The translations under genes and the position numbers were made by a program. From Alphaproteobacteria bacterium (GTDB taxonomy: Bacteria; Pseudomonadota; Alphaproteobacteria; JAJFFI01): DNA of 64,000 nt. The notes under the pieces are model-generated. The model worked only from the letters and a program-made list of their open reading frames with translations. It ran no database searches and was not told the origin of the DNA. Below, one piece after another: positions 25,443-33,747 of this stretch (position 1 is the first letter of the stretch; every line of letters starts with the position of its first letter). The stretch is from the NCBI GenBank assembly GCA_030066595.1, contig JASJBI010000037.1:33246-97245 (forward strand). The letters run 5' to 3'.

Positions 25443-27002
25443 TCAGCCGGCGCCTGCGCCGTTCTTGCGCCGATAGGCGCGCCAGGTCATCGCCCACTTC
25501 GCCGGGTCCTCGAGCGGCGCGCCGTTGATCTGATGGATCGGCTGGGCCTCCGGCGCCGCCTTCACCCGCGCCGCGTCATCATAGGCTTCCTCCACGATGC
25601 GCGCGATCACCGCGATCCAGTAGTCGAGATCGTCCTTCGAGTACATCTCGCCGGCCTCCGGCGTGAACGGCTCGGGCACCACCCAGGGCTCGTGCGACAT
25701 CCAGAAGGGATCGACGCCGAAATCCGCCATGCGGTTGGCGACCTCGACCGTGCCGACGCCGGTGTCCTCCTTGAGCGGCCCCAGACCCCAACGCGTCATC
25801 TCCATCCGCCACGCCTTGACGTCCGGGTTGGAGCGCGCCAGCCCTTTGATCTGGGCCAGCTTCTTGTCCATGTAGTTGTTCGCCAGAACCGACAGGTCGG
25901 AGGCTTCGTTGATGCCGTCCGCGCCCATGCAGCGCGCCCAGGCATAGGCCTTGATGACCTGGGGCACGTTGCCCCAGAACTCGCGGACCTTACCCGTGCT
26001 GTGCGGCCGGTCGTCGTCCAGACGATAGACGCCGTCCTCCTCGACCACCACCGGCCCCGGCAGGAACGGCGCCAGCGCCTTGGAACAGCCATAGGCGCCG
26101 ACCGCGGGACCGCCGCCACCCTTGGGCGCGCCGAAGGTCTTGTGCAGCATGTACATGCAGGCGTCGAAGCCCAGCTCGCGCGCCCTCAGCTTGCCCATGA
26201 CGCCGTTGAAGTTGGCGTGGTCGTAGAAGCACACGCCGCCCACGTCGTGAACGATCCGGACCCAGTCCTTTATGTCCGGGTTGTAGATGCCCATGTCGTC
26301 CGGGTTGTTGATCAACAGCGCCGCGGTGCGGTCCGACACCGCCGCCTTGAGCGCCTCGGTCGAGGGATAACCGTTCTCCTCAAGCTGCAGGGTGATCACT
26401 TTGAACCCGGCCGCCGCCGCCGTCGCGGCGTTGCAGGGATGCGCCTGGATCGAGGTGATGATCTCGTCGCGCTGTTCGAGCTCGCCCCGCGCCTGGTGAT
26501 AGGCGCGTGTGACGCAGCAGTGGGTGTAGGCCGCGTCGGCGCCGCCGCCGGCCTGGAAGACGAACTGGTCCATGCCGGAGAGCGCGCGCAGGATGAGATC
26601 GAACCCGTGCAGGAGCTCGAGCACGCCCTGCAGGGTCTCTTCCGGCTGGTAGGGGTGCACCTCGGCGAGCTCCGGCCGCATGGCGACCGCCTCGCTGACC
26701 CGGGCGTTGTACTTCATGGTGCAGGTGCCGAACAGGCTGATCCCCATCATGCCCAGCGTCTCCTGGGAGAGATGCAGGTAATGACGCTGCACCTCCGGCT
26801 CCGTGAGCTCGGGGAGCGCGGGCGCGTTGCGCCGGGCCATGCCTCTCGGAATCAGGCCGCGCGCCGGCCCCACCGCCTTACGCACGGCAGGATCGGCGGC
26901 GGGGAACACCTGGCCGCGCCGGCCCGGATGTCCCATCTGCATGACCAGCGGCTCGTCCCAGACCGCCGCGTGGAAGCGGCGCAGTTCGTTCTTGCCCGTC
27001 AT
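25443..27002 (-). CDS. GcvPB-like PLP-dependent glycine dehydrogenase subunit 2
   Basis: A 519-residue homologue of the C-terminal half of glycine decarboxylase P-protein. The PLP-binding Lys is in MLHKTF and the glycine-rich loop follows. Positions that are nearly constant in true GcvPB differ: the loop reads APKGGGGPAVG instead of the usual PHGGGGPG, and FGTCTMKYNA replaces LGSCTMKYNP. It overlaps GcvPA-like in ATGA, so they should form the usual heterotetramer. No gcvT or gcvH is in the window. Whether glycine or another 2-amino acid is the substrate is open; decarboxylase chemistry on a PLP aldimine is the family expectation. Confidence 0.8.
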   Translation of the reverse strand: MTGKNELRRFHAAVWDEPLVMQMGHPGRRGQVFPAADPAVRKAVGPARGLIPRGMARRNAPALPELTEPEVQRHYLHLSQETLGMMGISLFGTCTMKYNARVSEAVAMRPELAEVHPYQPEETLQGVLELLHGFDLILRALSGMDQFVFQAGGGADAAYTHCCVTRAYHQARGELEQRDEIITSIQAHPCNAATAAAAGFKVITLQLEENGYPSTEALKAAVSDRTAALLINNPDDMGIYNPDIKDWVRIVHDVGGVCFYDHANFNGVMGKLRARELGFDACMYMLHKTFGAPKGGGGPAVGAYGCSKALAPFLPGPVVVEEDGVYRLDDDRPHSTGKVREFWGNVPQVIKAYAWARCMGADGINEASDLSVLANNYMDKKLAQIKGLARSNPDVKAWRMEMTRWGLGPLKEDTGVGTVEVANRMADFGVDPFWMSHEPWVVPEPFTPEAGEMYSKDDLDYWIAVIARIVEEAYDDAARVKAAPEAQPIHQINGAPLEDPAKWAMTWRAYRRKNGAGAG

Positions 27003-28411
27003 TTGCCGACAACCTCCTTCACGGCGGCGACCAGACGATCGATGTCGTCGGTCGTGTGGGTTTCGGTGACGCAGTAGAGCGCGCTCTGGCCGAGCTCGGG
27101 GAACTCCTTGGAGATGTCCTTGCCGCCGAAGATGCCGCGCTTCTGGAGCGCCTTGTTGATCCGCGCCACGCGTTTGCCCGTGCGGTCGAAATTGACCACG
27201 AACTCCTTGAAGAAGCCCTCGCGGAACACCACCCGCACGCCTTTGATCCGGGCCAGCGCCCGGGCCGCGTAATGGGCCTGCTGCAGGATCAGCTCGCCGA
27301 CCTCGCGGAACCCCTGCGGGCCCATGAGCGACATGTAGACGGCGTTGGCGATGGCCCAGAGATAGACCGAGTTGCCGGTCCAATCGCGGCCCTCCTCGCG
27401 CATGCCGTAGGAGGTCTGGTGCGCGCACGAGAGCGAGAAGCCGTATTCGCCCGGCCGGGCGGTGTCGGTGATGCTGACCAGGAAACCGTTGTACTGGTGC
27501 ACATAGTCTTCTTCGTCGCGCGACGCCATATAGCCGCCCACGCCGCCGCCGCAGTGCATGTGCACGCCGAGCGGCTGGGTCGGGCCCACGGCGATGTCGG
27601 CGCCGTAGTCGGCCGGCGGCTTAAGCACGCCCAAGCTGATCGGATCGGCGCCGACGATGGTCTCGGCGCCATGGGCGCGGGCGATCTTGGCGATCTGCGC
27701 GCCGGCGGGCTCGATCTGGCCCAGATAGCCCGGCGACTCGAAGTAGACCGCCGCCGTCTCTGAAGAGATCTTGGCCTTGAGGTCGGCGAGGTCGATGCCG
27801 CCGGACTTCTTGTCATAGCCGACCGGCACCACCTCGATATGGCGGGCCATCTCCGCCGGCTCGCAATAGTTCCGGATCACGGACAGGCGCTCCGGATCGA
27901 TCAGCCGGGGCAGCAGCACCTGGCGCCGCCCGGTGAGCCGCGCGGCCATCCGGATCGCGTGGCCGACGGCGCAGCCCCAGCTGTAGACCGGGAGCTGCAC
28001 CACCTCCATGTTCAACAGCTCCCCCATCTGGCTGGCGTACTCGAACCAGGCCTGGTTGCGCCCGTGGTCCGATTGCGGCGAGCCCCAGACCGGGGTCAGG
28101 AACTCGGTCCGGCCGACGATCTCGTCGACCACCGCCGGCACGTGATGCTGCCAGCAGCCGGCGCCGAGGAAGTTCAGATACTGCTCGCAGGTGCCGTTGC
28201 GGGACAGCGTGCCGACCAGGTGGCGCTTCAGCTCCGCCTCGGACTTGAGCTGCCGGGGGAGCTTGAGCGGCTTCTTCAGCCGATGGTCGGCGGGAATCTG
28301 CTCGAACAGCTCCGCGATGCTCTTCGCCCCGATCTCCTGGAGCATCGCCTGCTTAATGTCGGGCAACGCGTTCGCCATCCAGGGATGCGCCGACGCCTGA
28401 TTCGATTTCAT
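26999..28411 (-). CDS. GcvPA-like glycine dehydrogenase subunit 1
   Basis: A 470-residue homologue of the N-terminal half of P-protein. The N-terminus (ELFEQIPADHRLKKPLKLP) and FLGAGCWQHHVPAVVDEI align well with GcvPA, but the canonical YQ-E-SQGTLQ segment is replaced by GSPQSDHGRNQAWFEY, and the YDG(A/S) motif by YSWGCAVGHA. These changes lie in the part that shapes the active site in known P-proteins, so substrate or partner specificity has probably shifted. The start at 28411 has GGAGG nine bases upstream. A candidate operator is 94 bp upstream. Confidence 0.78.
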   Translation of the reverse strand: MKSNQASAHPWMANALPDIKQAMLQEIGAKSIAELFEQIPADHRLKKPLKLPRQLKSEAELKRHLVGTLSRNGTCEQYLNFLGAGCWQHHVPAVVDEIVGRTEFLTPVWGSPQSDHGRNQAWFEYASQMGELLNMEVVQLPVYSWGCAVGHAIRMAARLTGRRQVLLPRLIDPERLSVIRNYCEPAEMARHIEVVPVGYDKKSGGIDLADLKAKISSETAAVYFESPGYLGQIEPAGAQIAKIARAHGAETIVGADPISLGVLKPPADYGADIAVGPTQPLGVHMHCGGGVGGYMASRDEEDYVHQYNGFLVSITDTARPGEYGFSLSCAHQTSYGMREEGRDWTGNSVYLWAIANAVYMSLMGPQGFREVGELILQQAHYAARALARIKGVRVVFREGFFKEFVVNFDRTGKRVARINKALQKRGIFGGKDISKEFPELGQSALYCVTETHTTDDIDRLVAAVKEVVGK

Positions 28412-28504
28412 GGATCCGGACCTCCCTCTCGCCCTGTGCGCGCGCCGCCACGGCGGGGGCGGCGCCAGCGCATTCTTGCATCGGCCACCGCCGCTTTCAA
28501 TCAC

Positions 28505-28521
28505 GTGTACACCATGTCGAC
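28505..28521. promoter_or_regulatory. candidate GntR/FCD operator 3
   Basis: GTGTAC (28505-28510) and GTCGAC (28516-28521), starts 11 bp apart, in the gap between the kinase gene and gcvPA-like. The spacer ends in CCAT like site 2 and the right flank TGAAGATC resembles TGATCT of site 1. It would control gcvPA-like, gcvPB-like and the regulator gene itself. Confidence 0.65.
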
Positions 28522-28527
28522 TGAAGA

Positions 28528-29658
28528 TCAGGCGGCGATCCGCATCATGACGGACCGGTTCGGGCCGGTCCGAACCCGCACATAGCCCTCGAGCTCCTCG
28601 TCGAGCGCCCGGTCGCCGGTGTCCACCAGCAGCCGACCGCCATCGAGGGACAGGAGCTTCTCCTGCGTCGCGACGATGACGATGTTGTCCCGGCCCACCG
28701 CGCGGATGACGCCGGGTCCGATCTGCTGGTTGCCGCGTCCGAAGACGAAGCCTTGGCCGCCGATGACCGTGACGACGATCCGCGCGGGCCGGCCGCGAAC
28801 CGCTTTCGCGACCTCCCGATCGGTGAGATCCCGGCCGACCAGCCGGCCGTCCAACACCGCATCGACGCCGAGCAGGCTGCCGTCGAGTCCGAGAGCGGCG
28901 AGGATACGCTGGGTGGTGCTGCCGGGGCCGACCACATAGACAACGCCCGGCTGCATCTCCTCTGCGATCTCGCGGCAGACCGCATCGAGCGCCGCGTCCT
29001 CGGCGATTCCGCCGGCCTTCGCGTTCTGCACCAGATGGCGCTCGTACGGAACGCGGCCGTAGCCGTGCAGCCGCGCCGACAGCCGGCCTTCCCGCACCCC
29101 GTCCTCGTCGATGTCCATGACCTCGGCCTCGCGGGTGCGCACCTTGCCTTGCCTGTCGGACGCCACCATGGCGGCGAGCTGGCCCGCGGCCTCGGGGCTG
29201 GTCGCGAAGACCGCCGAGTGCATCTTGACACCGCTCGGAATGCCGAGCATCGGCACCGCATCGCCGAGCATGTCGACGATGTCGCAGGCGGTCCCGTCGC
29301 CGCCGGCGAAGACCACCAGGCCGACGCCCCGCGCCCGCAGCGCGCGCGCCGCCTCGCGGGTGTCGGCGGCGCTGGTGGCGTCCTCCGACGGGCCGTCGAG
29401 CAGGGTCGCCTCGATGCTGGCCTGGCGCGCGACATCCCCTCCCATAACGCCCCGAGGCGTGATCAGCTCGATCGCCGCGGCGGCCGGCTCGAGCCGACGC
29501 AGCGCGCGCAACGCCCGGGCCGGCGCCACCGGCTCCGCCCGCAGTTCGCGCGCCCGGCCCAGCACGTCCACGCCGTCCGTCCCCTTGAGGCCGACGCGGC
29601 CGCCCATCCCGGCGATGGGGTTCACGATCAGGCCGATCCTCTGGCGCGGTGCGGGCAT
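28528..29658 (-). CDS. ATP-NAD kinase family protein (AcoX-like)
   Basis: A 376-residue member of the NAD kinase/diacylglycerol kinase superfamily with IGLIVNPIAGMGG at the start and the phosphate-binding motif FAGGDGTACDI. Length and the C-terminal half (VIGGQGFVFGRGNQQIGP) fit the AcoX group, which accompanies acetoin and other catabolic operons but whose substrate is not settled. The true housekeeping NAD kinase is normally shorter (about 250-300). It lies upstream of the operator in front of gcvPA-like on the same strand. Confidence 0.78.
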   Translation of the reverse strand: MPAPRQRIGLIVNPIAGMGGRVGLKGTDGVDVLGRARELRAEPVAPARALRALRRLEPAAAAIELITPRGVMGGDVARQASIEATLLDGPSEDATSAADTREAARALRARGVGLVVFAGGDGTACDIVDMLGDAVPMLGIPSGVKMHSAVFATSPEAAGQLAAMVASDRQGKVRTREAEVMDIDEDGVREGRLSARLHGYGRVPYERHLVQNAKAGGIAEDAALDAVCREIAEEMQPGVVYVVGPGSTTQRILAALGLDGSLLGVDAVLDGRLVGRDLTDREVAKAVRGRPARIVVTVIGGQGFVFGRGNQQIGPGVIRAVGRDNIVIVATQEKLLSLDGGRLLVDTGDRALDEELEGYVRVRTGPNRSVMMRIAA

Positions 29659-29757
29659 GACACAGGTCGGATAATTGCGGCCGTCGGAAAAGGAGCCTAA
29701 TTAACGGGCGCCGCGGCGGCAACGGCGGCCCGGCGCGAAGACAGACATGGGGAGCGC

Positions 29758-31269
29758 ATGAGCCCGACTCCGTCCTATCCCGATCGCTGCAGCCTGGCGC
29801 CCGATCTGGAGATCAGCCGCATGGTCACCGGGCTGTGGCAGGTCGCCGACATGGAACGGAGCGGACAGCCGCTCGACCCGGACCGGGCGGCCGGCGCCAT
29901 GGCCGCCTATGCCGAAGCCGGTTTCGACAGCTTCGACATGGCCGATCACTATGGCAGCGCCGAGGTCATCACCGGCCACTTTCTGGACCGCGTGCGCCGG
30001 GGCGAGGTGCGGACGCCGAGCGGCGCGCGCCCGACCGCCTTCACCAAGTGGTGTCCGGAGCCGGGCCCGATGACCGGCGACATCGTGCGTGCCGGCATCG
30101 GCCGCAGCCTCGAGCGCATGCGGACCGACCGCATCGACCTGCTGCAGCTCCACTGGTGGATGTTCGAGCATCCCGCCTATCTGGACGCGATGGGCGAACT
30201 GGCTAGCCTTCAGCAGGAGGGGCAGATCGGCCATCTCGGTGTTACCAATTTCGACACCGACCATCTGCGCGTGCTGACCGGTCACGGCCTGCGCATCGTC
30301 TCGAACCAGGTCAGTTTTTCGCTGCTCGACCGGCGCGCCGGCGAAGACATGACGGCTTTCTGCCGCGACAACGGCATCACGCTGCTCGCCTATGGCACGC
30401 TGGGCGGCGGCTTCCTGTCCGAGCGCTGGCTCGGCCGCCCGGAACCCCCGGCACCCGAGATCGGGGACTGGAGCAAGATGAAGTACAGACGCTTCATCGA
30501 GGCGATCGGCGGCTGGGACGCCTTACAGGCCATCCTCGGCGCGGCGCAAACGGTGGCGCGGAAGCACGACGTCTCGATCGCCAACGTGGCCACCCGCTGG
30601 GTGCTGGAGCAGCCGGCCGTGGCGGCGGTGATCGTGGGCGCACGGCTCGGCGAGCGCGAGCATCGGGCGGACAATCTGCGCGCCTTTTCCTTCGCCCTCG
30701 ATACCGAGGACCGAAGCCTGATCAACGCAGCCTTGGCCCGATCGCGCCGCCTGCCCGGCGACTGCGGCGACGAGTACCGCAAGCCGCCCTATCTCACCGC
30801 CTCCGGGGATCTGAGCCACCACCTGACCCGGTTCCCGAGCGTCTATGCGGTACAGCCGGTGCCCGACCGGCCGTCGCGCGCCCGGGTCGACAGCGGCAGC
30901 GTTTGGGAGCCGGTCGCCGGCTTCAGCCGCGCGGTGCGCGTCGGCGACCGGGTGCTGGTGAGCGGCACGACCGCGACCCACGGCACCGGCGAAGTGGTCT
31001 GCCCCGGCGATGCGGTCGGCCAGACGGTCTACATCCTGGACAAGATCGCCGCCAGCCTGTCGGCCTTGGGCGCCAGCCTGGACGACATCGTGCGCACGCG
31101 GATCTATCTGCGCGACGCCGATCAATGGGAGGGCGTGTCCCGCGTGCACGGCCGCTATCTCGGCCATGTCCGCCCGGCCAATACGCTCCTCGAAGTCTCC
31201 CGCCTGGTCGGCGACTACGAGGTCGAGATCGAAGCGGAGGCCGTGGTCGCGCCCGAGGGGCGGCCGTAG
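29758..31269 (+). CDS. aldo/keto reductase fused to a RidA-like domain
   Basis: A 503-residue two-domain protein. Residues about 15-330 form an aldo/keto reductase with the tetrad Asp and Tyr in FDMADHYGSAE, Lys in FTKWCPEPG, and His in LLQLHWWMFE. Residues about 375-500 form a RidA/YjgF/Rid domain (VLVSGTTATHGTGEV, then RVHGRYLGHVRPANT). The Arg that RidA enzymes use for imine hydrolysis (in PARS of RidA) is replaced by Asn in RPANTLLEVSRL, so this domain is probably not a classic 2-iminoacid deaminase. It could bind an enamine or imine product for the reductase domain. It diverges from the AcoX-like gene. Confidence 0.83.
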   Translation: MSPTPSYPDRCSLAPDLEISRMVTGLWQVADMERSGQPLDPDRAAGAMAAYAEAGFDSFDMADHYGSAEVITGHFLDRVRRGEVRTPSGARPTAFTKWCPEPGPMTGDIVRAGIGRSLERMRTDRIDLLQLHWWMFEHPAYLDAMGELASLQQEGQIGHLGVTNFDTDHLRVLTGHGLRIVSNQVSFSLLDRRAGEDMTAFCRDNGITLLAYGTLGGGFLSERWLGRPEPPAPEIGDWSKMKYRRFIEAIGGWDALQAILGAAQTVARKHDVSIANVATRWVLEQPAVAAVIVGARLGEREHRADNLRAFSFALDTEDRSLINAALARSRRLPGDCGDEYRKPPYLTASGDLSHHLTRFPSVYAVQPVPDRPSRARVDSGSVWEPVAGFSRAVRVGDRVLVSGTTATHGTGEVVCPGDAVGQTVYILDKIAASLSALGASLDDIVRTRIYLRDADQWEGVSRVHGRYLGHVRPANTLLEVSRLVGDYEVEIEAEAVVAPEGRP

Positions 31270-31380
31270 CGAAGGGGATCAGCGGATATCAATCCCCGCG
31301 TTCTCCGCGCGCAAGGCCAACATTGTCACGGCTGCGGGATACACAGTCCATGCTTGCGTTCTTCAAGTCTGTGAGGGAAA

Positions 31381-31455
31381 TGGTGGGCGCGGCTGGGATT
31401 GAACCAGCGACCCCTACGATGTCAACGTAGTGCTCTCCCGCTGAGCTACGCGCCC
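31381..31455 (-). tRNA. tRNA-Val (anticodon GAC)
   Basis: Minus-strand cloverleaf of 75 nt including an encoded CCA. Acceptor GGGCGCG pairs with CGCGCCC, D arm GCTC-AGCGGGA-GAGC, anticodon stem CTACG/CGTAG around loop TTGACAT (anticodon GAC, Val), T arm GCTGG-TTCAATC-CCAGC. Confidence 0.95.
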
Positions 31456-31471
31456 CGTCGGATCACCGGCG

Positions 31472-31499
31472 GTTATATCCCAAAGACGCCGATTTGCAA
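31472..31499 (-). promoter_or_regulatory. probable promoter of tRNA-Val
   Basis: On the minus strand, TTGCAA (31499-31494) and TATAAC (31477-31472) are separated by 16 bp, a sigma-70-like pair ending 16 bp before the tRNA 5' end. Confidence 0.55.
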
Positions 31500-31521
31500 G
31501 CGACGGAACGCCGGCTCCGGG

Positions 31522-31881
31522 TCAGGCGGCGAGGATATCCCGTACCTGCTCGACCAGCTCGCGCAGATGAAAGGGCTTGGACAGGATGCGGCTCTCCTTG
31601 GGCGCCGTCTCCCGCGCCTGCAGCGCGACGGCGGCGAAACCGGTGATGAACATCACCCTGAGCTCCGGCCGCTCGAGGCAGGCCCGCCGGGCCAGCTCGA
31701 CGCCGTCCAGACCGGGCATCACGATGTCCGCGATCAAGAGATCGAAGCCGCGCTCGCTGATCGCGGCGGCCGCCTCGATACCGTCCGACGCGGACTCGAC
31801 CTCGTAGCCGGCCCGCTCCAAGGCACGCGCCAGGAAGCTGCGCATGGAGTCGTCGTCTTCGGCGATCAGAATGCGCGGCAT
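31522..31881 (-). CDS. cpdR: CpdR-like single-domain response regulator
   Basis: A 119-residue receiver-only protein starting MPRILIAEDDDSMRSFLARA. The acidic pocket (EDD), phosphoacceptor Asp in LLIADIVMPGLDG, Thr/Phe region VMFITGFAA and Lys in LSKPFH are all present. Length and sequence match CpdR, the alphaproteobacterial regulator that, when unphosphorylated, primes the ClpXP protease for cell-cycle substrates. The long frame extending upstream is not part of the gene. It diverges from the N-formylglutamate amidohydrolase gene, a neighbour arrangement I recall from other alphaproteobacteria. Confidence 0.88.
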   Translation of the reverse strand: MPRILIAEDDDSMRSFLARALERAGYEVESASDGIEAAAAISERGFDLLIADIVMPGLDGVELARRACLERPELRVMFITGFAAVALQARETAPKESRILSKPFHLRELVEQVRDILAA

Positions 31882-32122
31882 GGGTCCCTTTCCGTCTGCC
31901 GCCGGCGGCGGCGCAATGCAGCGCAGGATAGCGCGGGAATTGACGACATCGGGCCGCCGGCGGACGCCGACGGGTCGGAGCGCATGCGCCGCGCGGCCCG
32001 CGTTCGGTGCCGCGAAGCATAGGCCCGAGCCCTTTAGTAAATGGTTAAGAAGCGCCTGCCTGTCCACTCCGGCCGCCGGTTTGCGGCAGCAGGTGACATC
32101 CTCGCCGGAATCCGTTAAAGGC

Positions 32123-33064
32123 ATGTTCATGAAGGATTACGCCGACCTTCCGACGGTTCAGCCGGACGCCCAGGACGACTGGTCCGCCAACCTCTCCGGA
32201 GATCCCTGGCCCCCATACGAGGTCCTCGCGCCCGAGGCGCAGTGCTTGCCCCTGGTGTTTGCCTCGCCGCACAGCGGCAAGCACTACCCGCCGCCCTTCG
32301 TCGAGGCCTCGCGGCTCGACCCGACGGCGCTGCGCCGGTCCGAGGACGCCTTCGTGGACGAGCTCTTTGCGGCCGCGCCCGCACTCGGCGCGCCCCTGGT
32401 CAGCGCCCGCTTTCCGCGCGCCTATGTGGACCCGAACCGGGAGCCGTTCGAGCTCGATCCGGCCATGTTCGAGGACGCGCTGCCGGACTACGTCAACACC
32501 GCCTCGCCCCGCGTGGCCGGTGGCCTCGGCACGATCGCCCGGGTGGTCACCAACGGGACCGAGATCTACAAAGAGAAGCTGCGCTTTGGCGAGGCGCTCC
32601 GGCGGATCGAGACCCTGTACCGCCCCTATCATCGGGTGCTCGAGAAGCTGGTGGCGGCGACCCGGGAGCGGTTCGGGGCCTGCATCCTGATCGACTGTCA
32701 CTCGATGCCGTCGATTGGCGGGCCGATGGATCAAGACCCGGGCGCGCCGCGGGTCGACTTCGTGCTCGGCGACCGCTATGGGCGAACCTGCGACCCTTCC
32801 GTCACCCGCCGGGCCGAAGAGGTCCTGGTTTCCCGGGGCTATCGCGTGGCGCGCAACACGCCCTATGCGGGGGGCTTCACCACCGGCCATTACGGCCAGC
32901 CGGATGCGGGCGTGCACGCCCTGCAGATCGAGGTCAATCGCGCGCTCTACATGGACGAGACCCGGATCACCCGCAGCACCGGCCTGCAGGCCCTGGCCCG
33001 GGAGATGCGGGTGCTGATCGAAGCCCTGGCCCGGCTCGACCCGGCGAGGCTCGCCCGGGCATGA
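32123..33064 (+). CDS. N-formylglutamate amidohydrolase
   Basis: A 313-residue member of the N-formylglutamate amidohydrolase (FGase) family with FASPHSGKHYP, the metal-binding LIDCHSMPS, and NTPYAGGFTTGHYG followed by LQIEVNRALYM. The reaction is hydrolysis of N-formylglutamate to glutamate and formate, the last step of one histidine degradation route, but hut genes are absent, so a different amide substrate is possible. Two ATGs (32123 and 32129) are both possible starts. It overlaps the acetyltransferase gene in ATGA. Confidence 0.83.
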   Translation: MFMKDYADLPTVQPDAQDDWSANLSGDPWPPYEVLAPEAQCLPLVFASPHSGKHYPPPFVEASRLDPTALRRSEDAFVDELFAAAPALGAPLVSARFPRAYVDPNREPFELDPAMFEDALPDYVNTASPRVAGGLGTIARVVTNGTEIYKEKLRFGEALRRIETLYRPYHRVLEKLVAATRERFGACILIDCHSMPSIGGPMDQDPGAPRVDFVLGDRYGRTCDPSVTRRAEEVLVSRGYRVARNTPYAGGFTTGHYGQPDAGVHALQIEVNRALYMDETRITRSTGLQALAREMRVLIEALARLDPARLARA

Positions 33065-33636
33065 GCAGCAAGGCGGCCGCGGCGGCGTCGGTGCGCACCG
33101 ACATCGTGGTGCGCGACGCGGGCGAAGACGACGTGCCGGCGGTTCAGGAGATCTATGCCCATCATGTCGCGAACGGGCGGGGCTCGTTCGAGGAGACGCC
33201 GCCCGATCTGGCCGAGATGCAGCGCCGGCGCACGGCGATCCAGGAGCGGGGGCTGCCCTATTTGGTGGCCGAAATCGGCGGCGAGATGGCCGGTTTCGCC
33301 TATGCGGCCCCATACCGGACCCGGCCCGCCTACCGCAACACGGTCGAGGATTCGGTCTATGTCGAGCCCCGATTCCTGGGCCAGGGGGTGGGCCGCGCGC
33401 TACTCGGGGAGGTGATCGAGCGCAGCCGTGCCGCCGGCTACCGCCAGATGGTCTCGGTGATCGGAGACTCCGACAACCAGGCCTCGATCAGCCTGCATGA
33501 ACGCCTGGGTTTCCGCCATGTCGGGGTGCTCACCTCGGTGGGGTGGAAGTTCGGCGGCTGGGTCGACACCGTGCTCATGCAGCGCGCCCTGGGCGACGGC
33601 GACGCCGCGCCGCCCGGGAAAAACAAAGCCAAATAG
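33061..33636 (+). CDS. GNAT N-acetyltransferase (phosphinothricin acetyltransferase-like)
   Basis: A 191-residue acetyltransferase with a single GNAT fold (about residues 15-175). The acetyl-CoA loop is FLGQGVGRALL, and AYAAPYRTRPAYRNTVEDSVYV and SLHERLGFRHVG are typical of the PAT/YncA group. Such enzymes acetylate small amines such as phosphinothricin or methionine sulfone. ATGA-coupled to the amidohydrolase gene. It is followed closely by a small RNA on the opposite strand. Confidence 0.83.
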   Translation: MSSKAAAAASVRTDIVVRDAGEDDVPAVQEIYAHHVANGRGSFEETPPDLAEMQRRRTAIQERGLPYLVAEIGGEMAGFAYAAPYRTRPAYRNTVEDSVYVEPRFLGQGVGRALLGEVIERSRAAGYRQMVSVIGDSDNQASISLHERLGFRHVGVLTSVGWKFGGWVDTVLMQRALGDGDAAPPGKNKAK

Positions 33637-33639
33637 CCG

Positions 33640-33669
33640 AAAAAAATGGGCCGTGGAAAACCACGGCCC
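33640..33669 (-). terminator. rho-independent terminator of the small RNA
   Basis: Nine-bp perfect stem GGGCCGTGG/CCACGGCCC (33669-33648) with loop TTTT, followed on the minus strand by A and seven Ts (33646-33640). The T-run makes sense only for leftward transcription, which is what exposed the small RNA. Confidence 0.88.
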
Positions 33670-33741
33670 AAGTTTAGGGAGGAAACGCTCAAGAAGTGCG
33701 TTACGGCGTCCCCGCTGCCAAGAGCAACGGCTCATGCCGCG
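33640..33741 (-). ncRNA. candidate alpha-r8/MmgR-type trans-acting small RNA
   Basis: A minus-strand transcription unit of about 100 nt with its own promoter (33776-33748) and a classical terminator. It contains the single-strand motif TTTCCTCCCT (33685-33676), an anti-Shine-Dalgarno-like decamer that I recall as the invariant core of the alpha-r8 (MmgR) family. Upstream is a stem AACGC-ACTTCTTGA-GCGTT and downstream the stem GGGCCGTGG-TTTT-CCACGGCCC. No protein frame with sensible composition fits. The RNA should pair with ribosome-binding sites of target mRNAs. Family assignment is from memory and not searched. Confidence 0.7.
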
Positions 33742-33747
33742 CTGCAC

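Noticed and set aside
25443..28411. Standard glycine cleavage system
   Set aside because: gcvT and gcvH are absent from the window and key P-protein motifs are altered; kept as GcvP-like only.
32123..33064. Histidine utilisation operon
   Set aside because: Only the N-formylglutamate amidohydrolase is present; no hutH, hutU, hutI or hutF gene is nearby.
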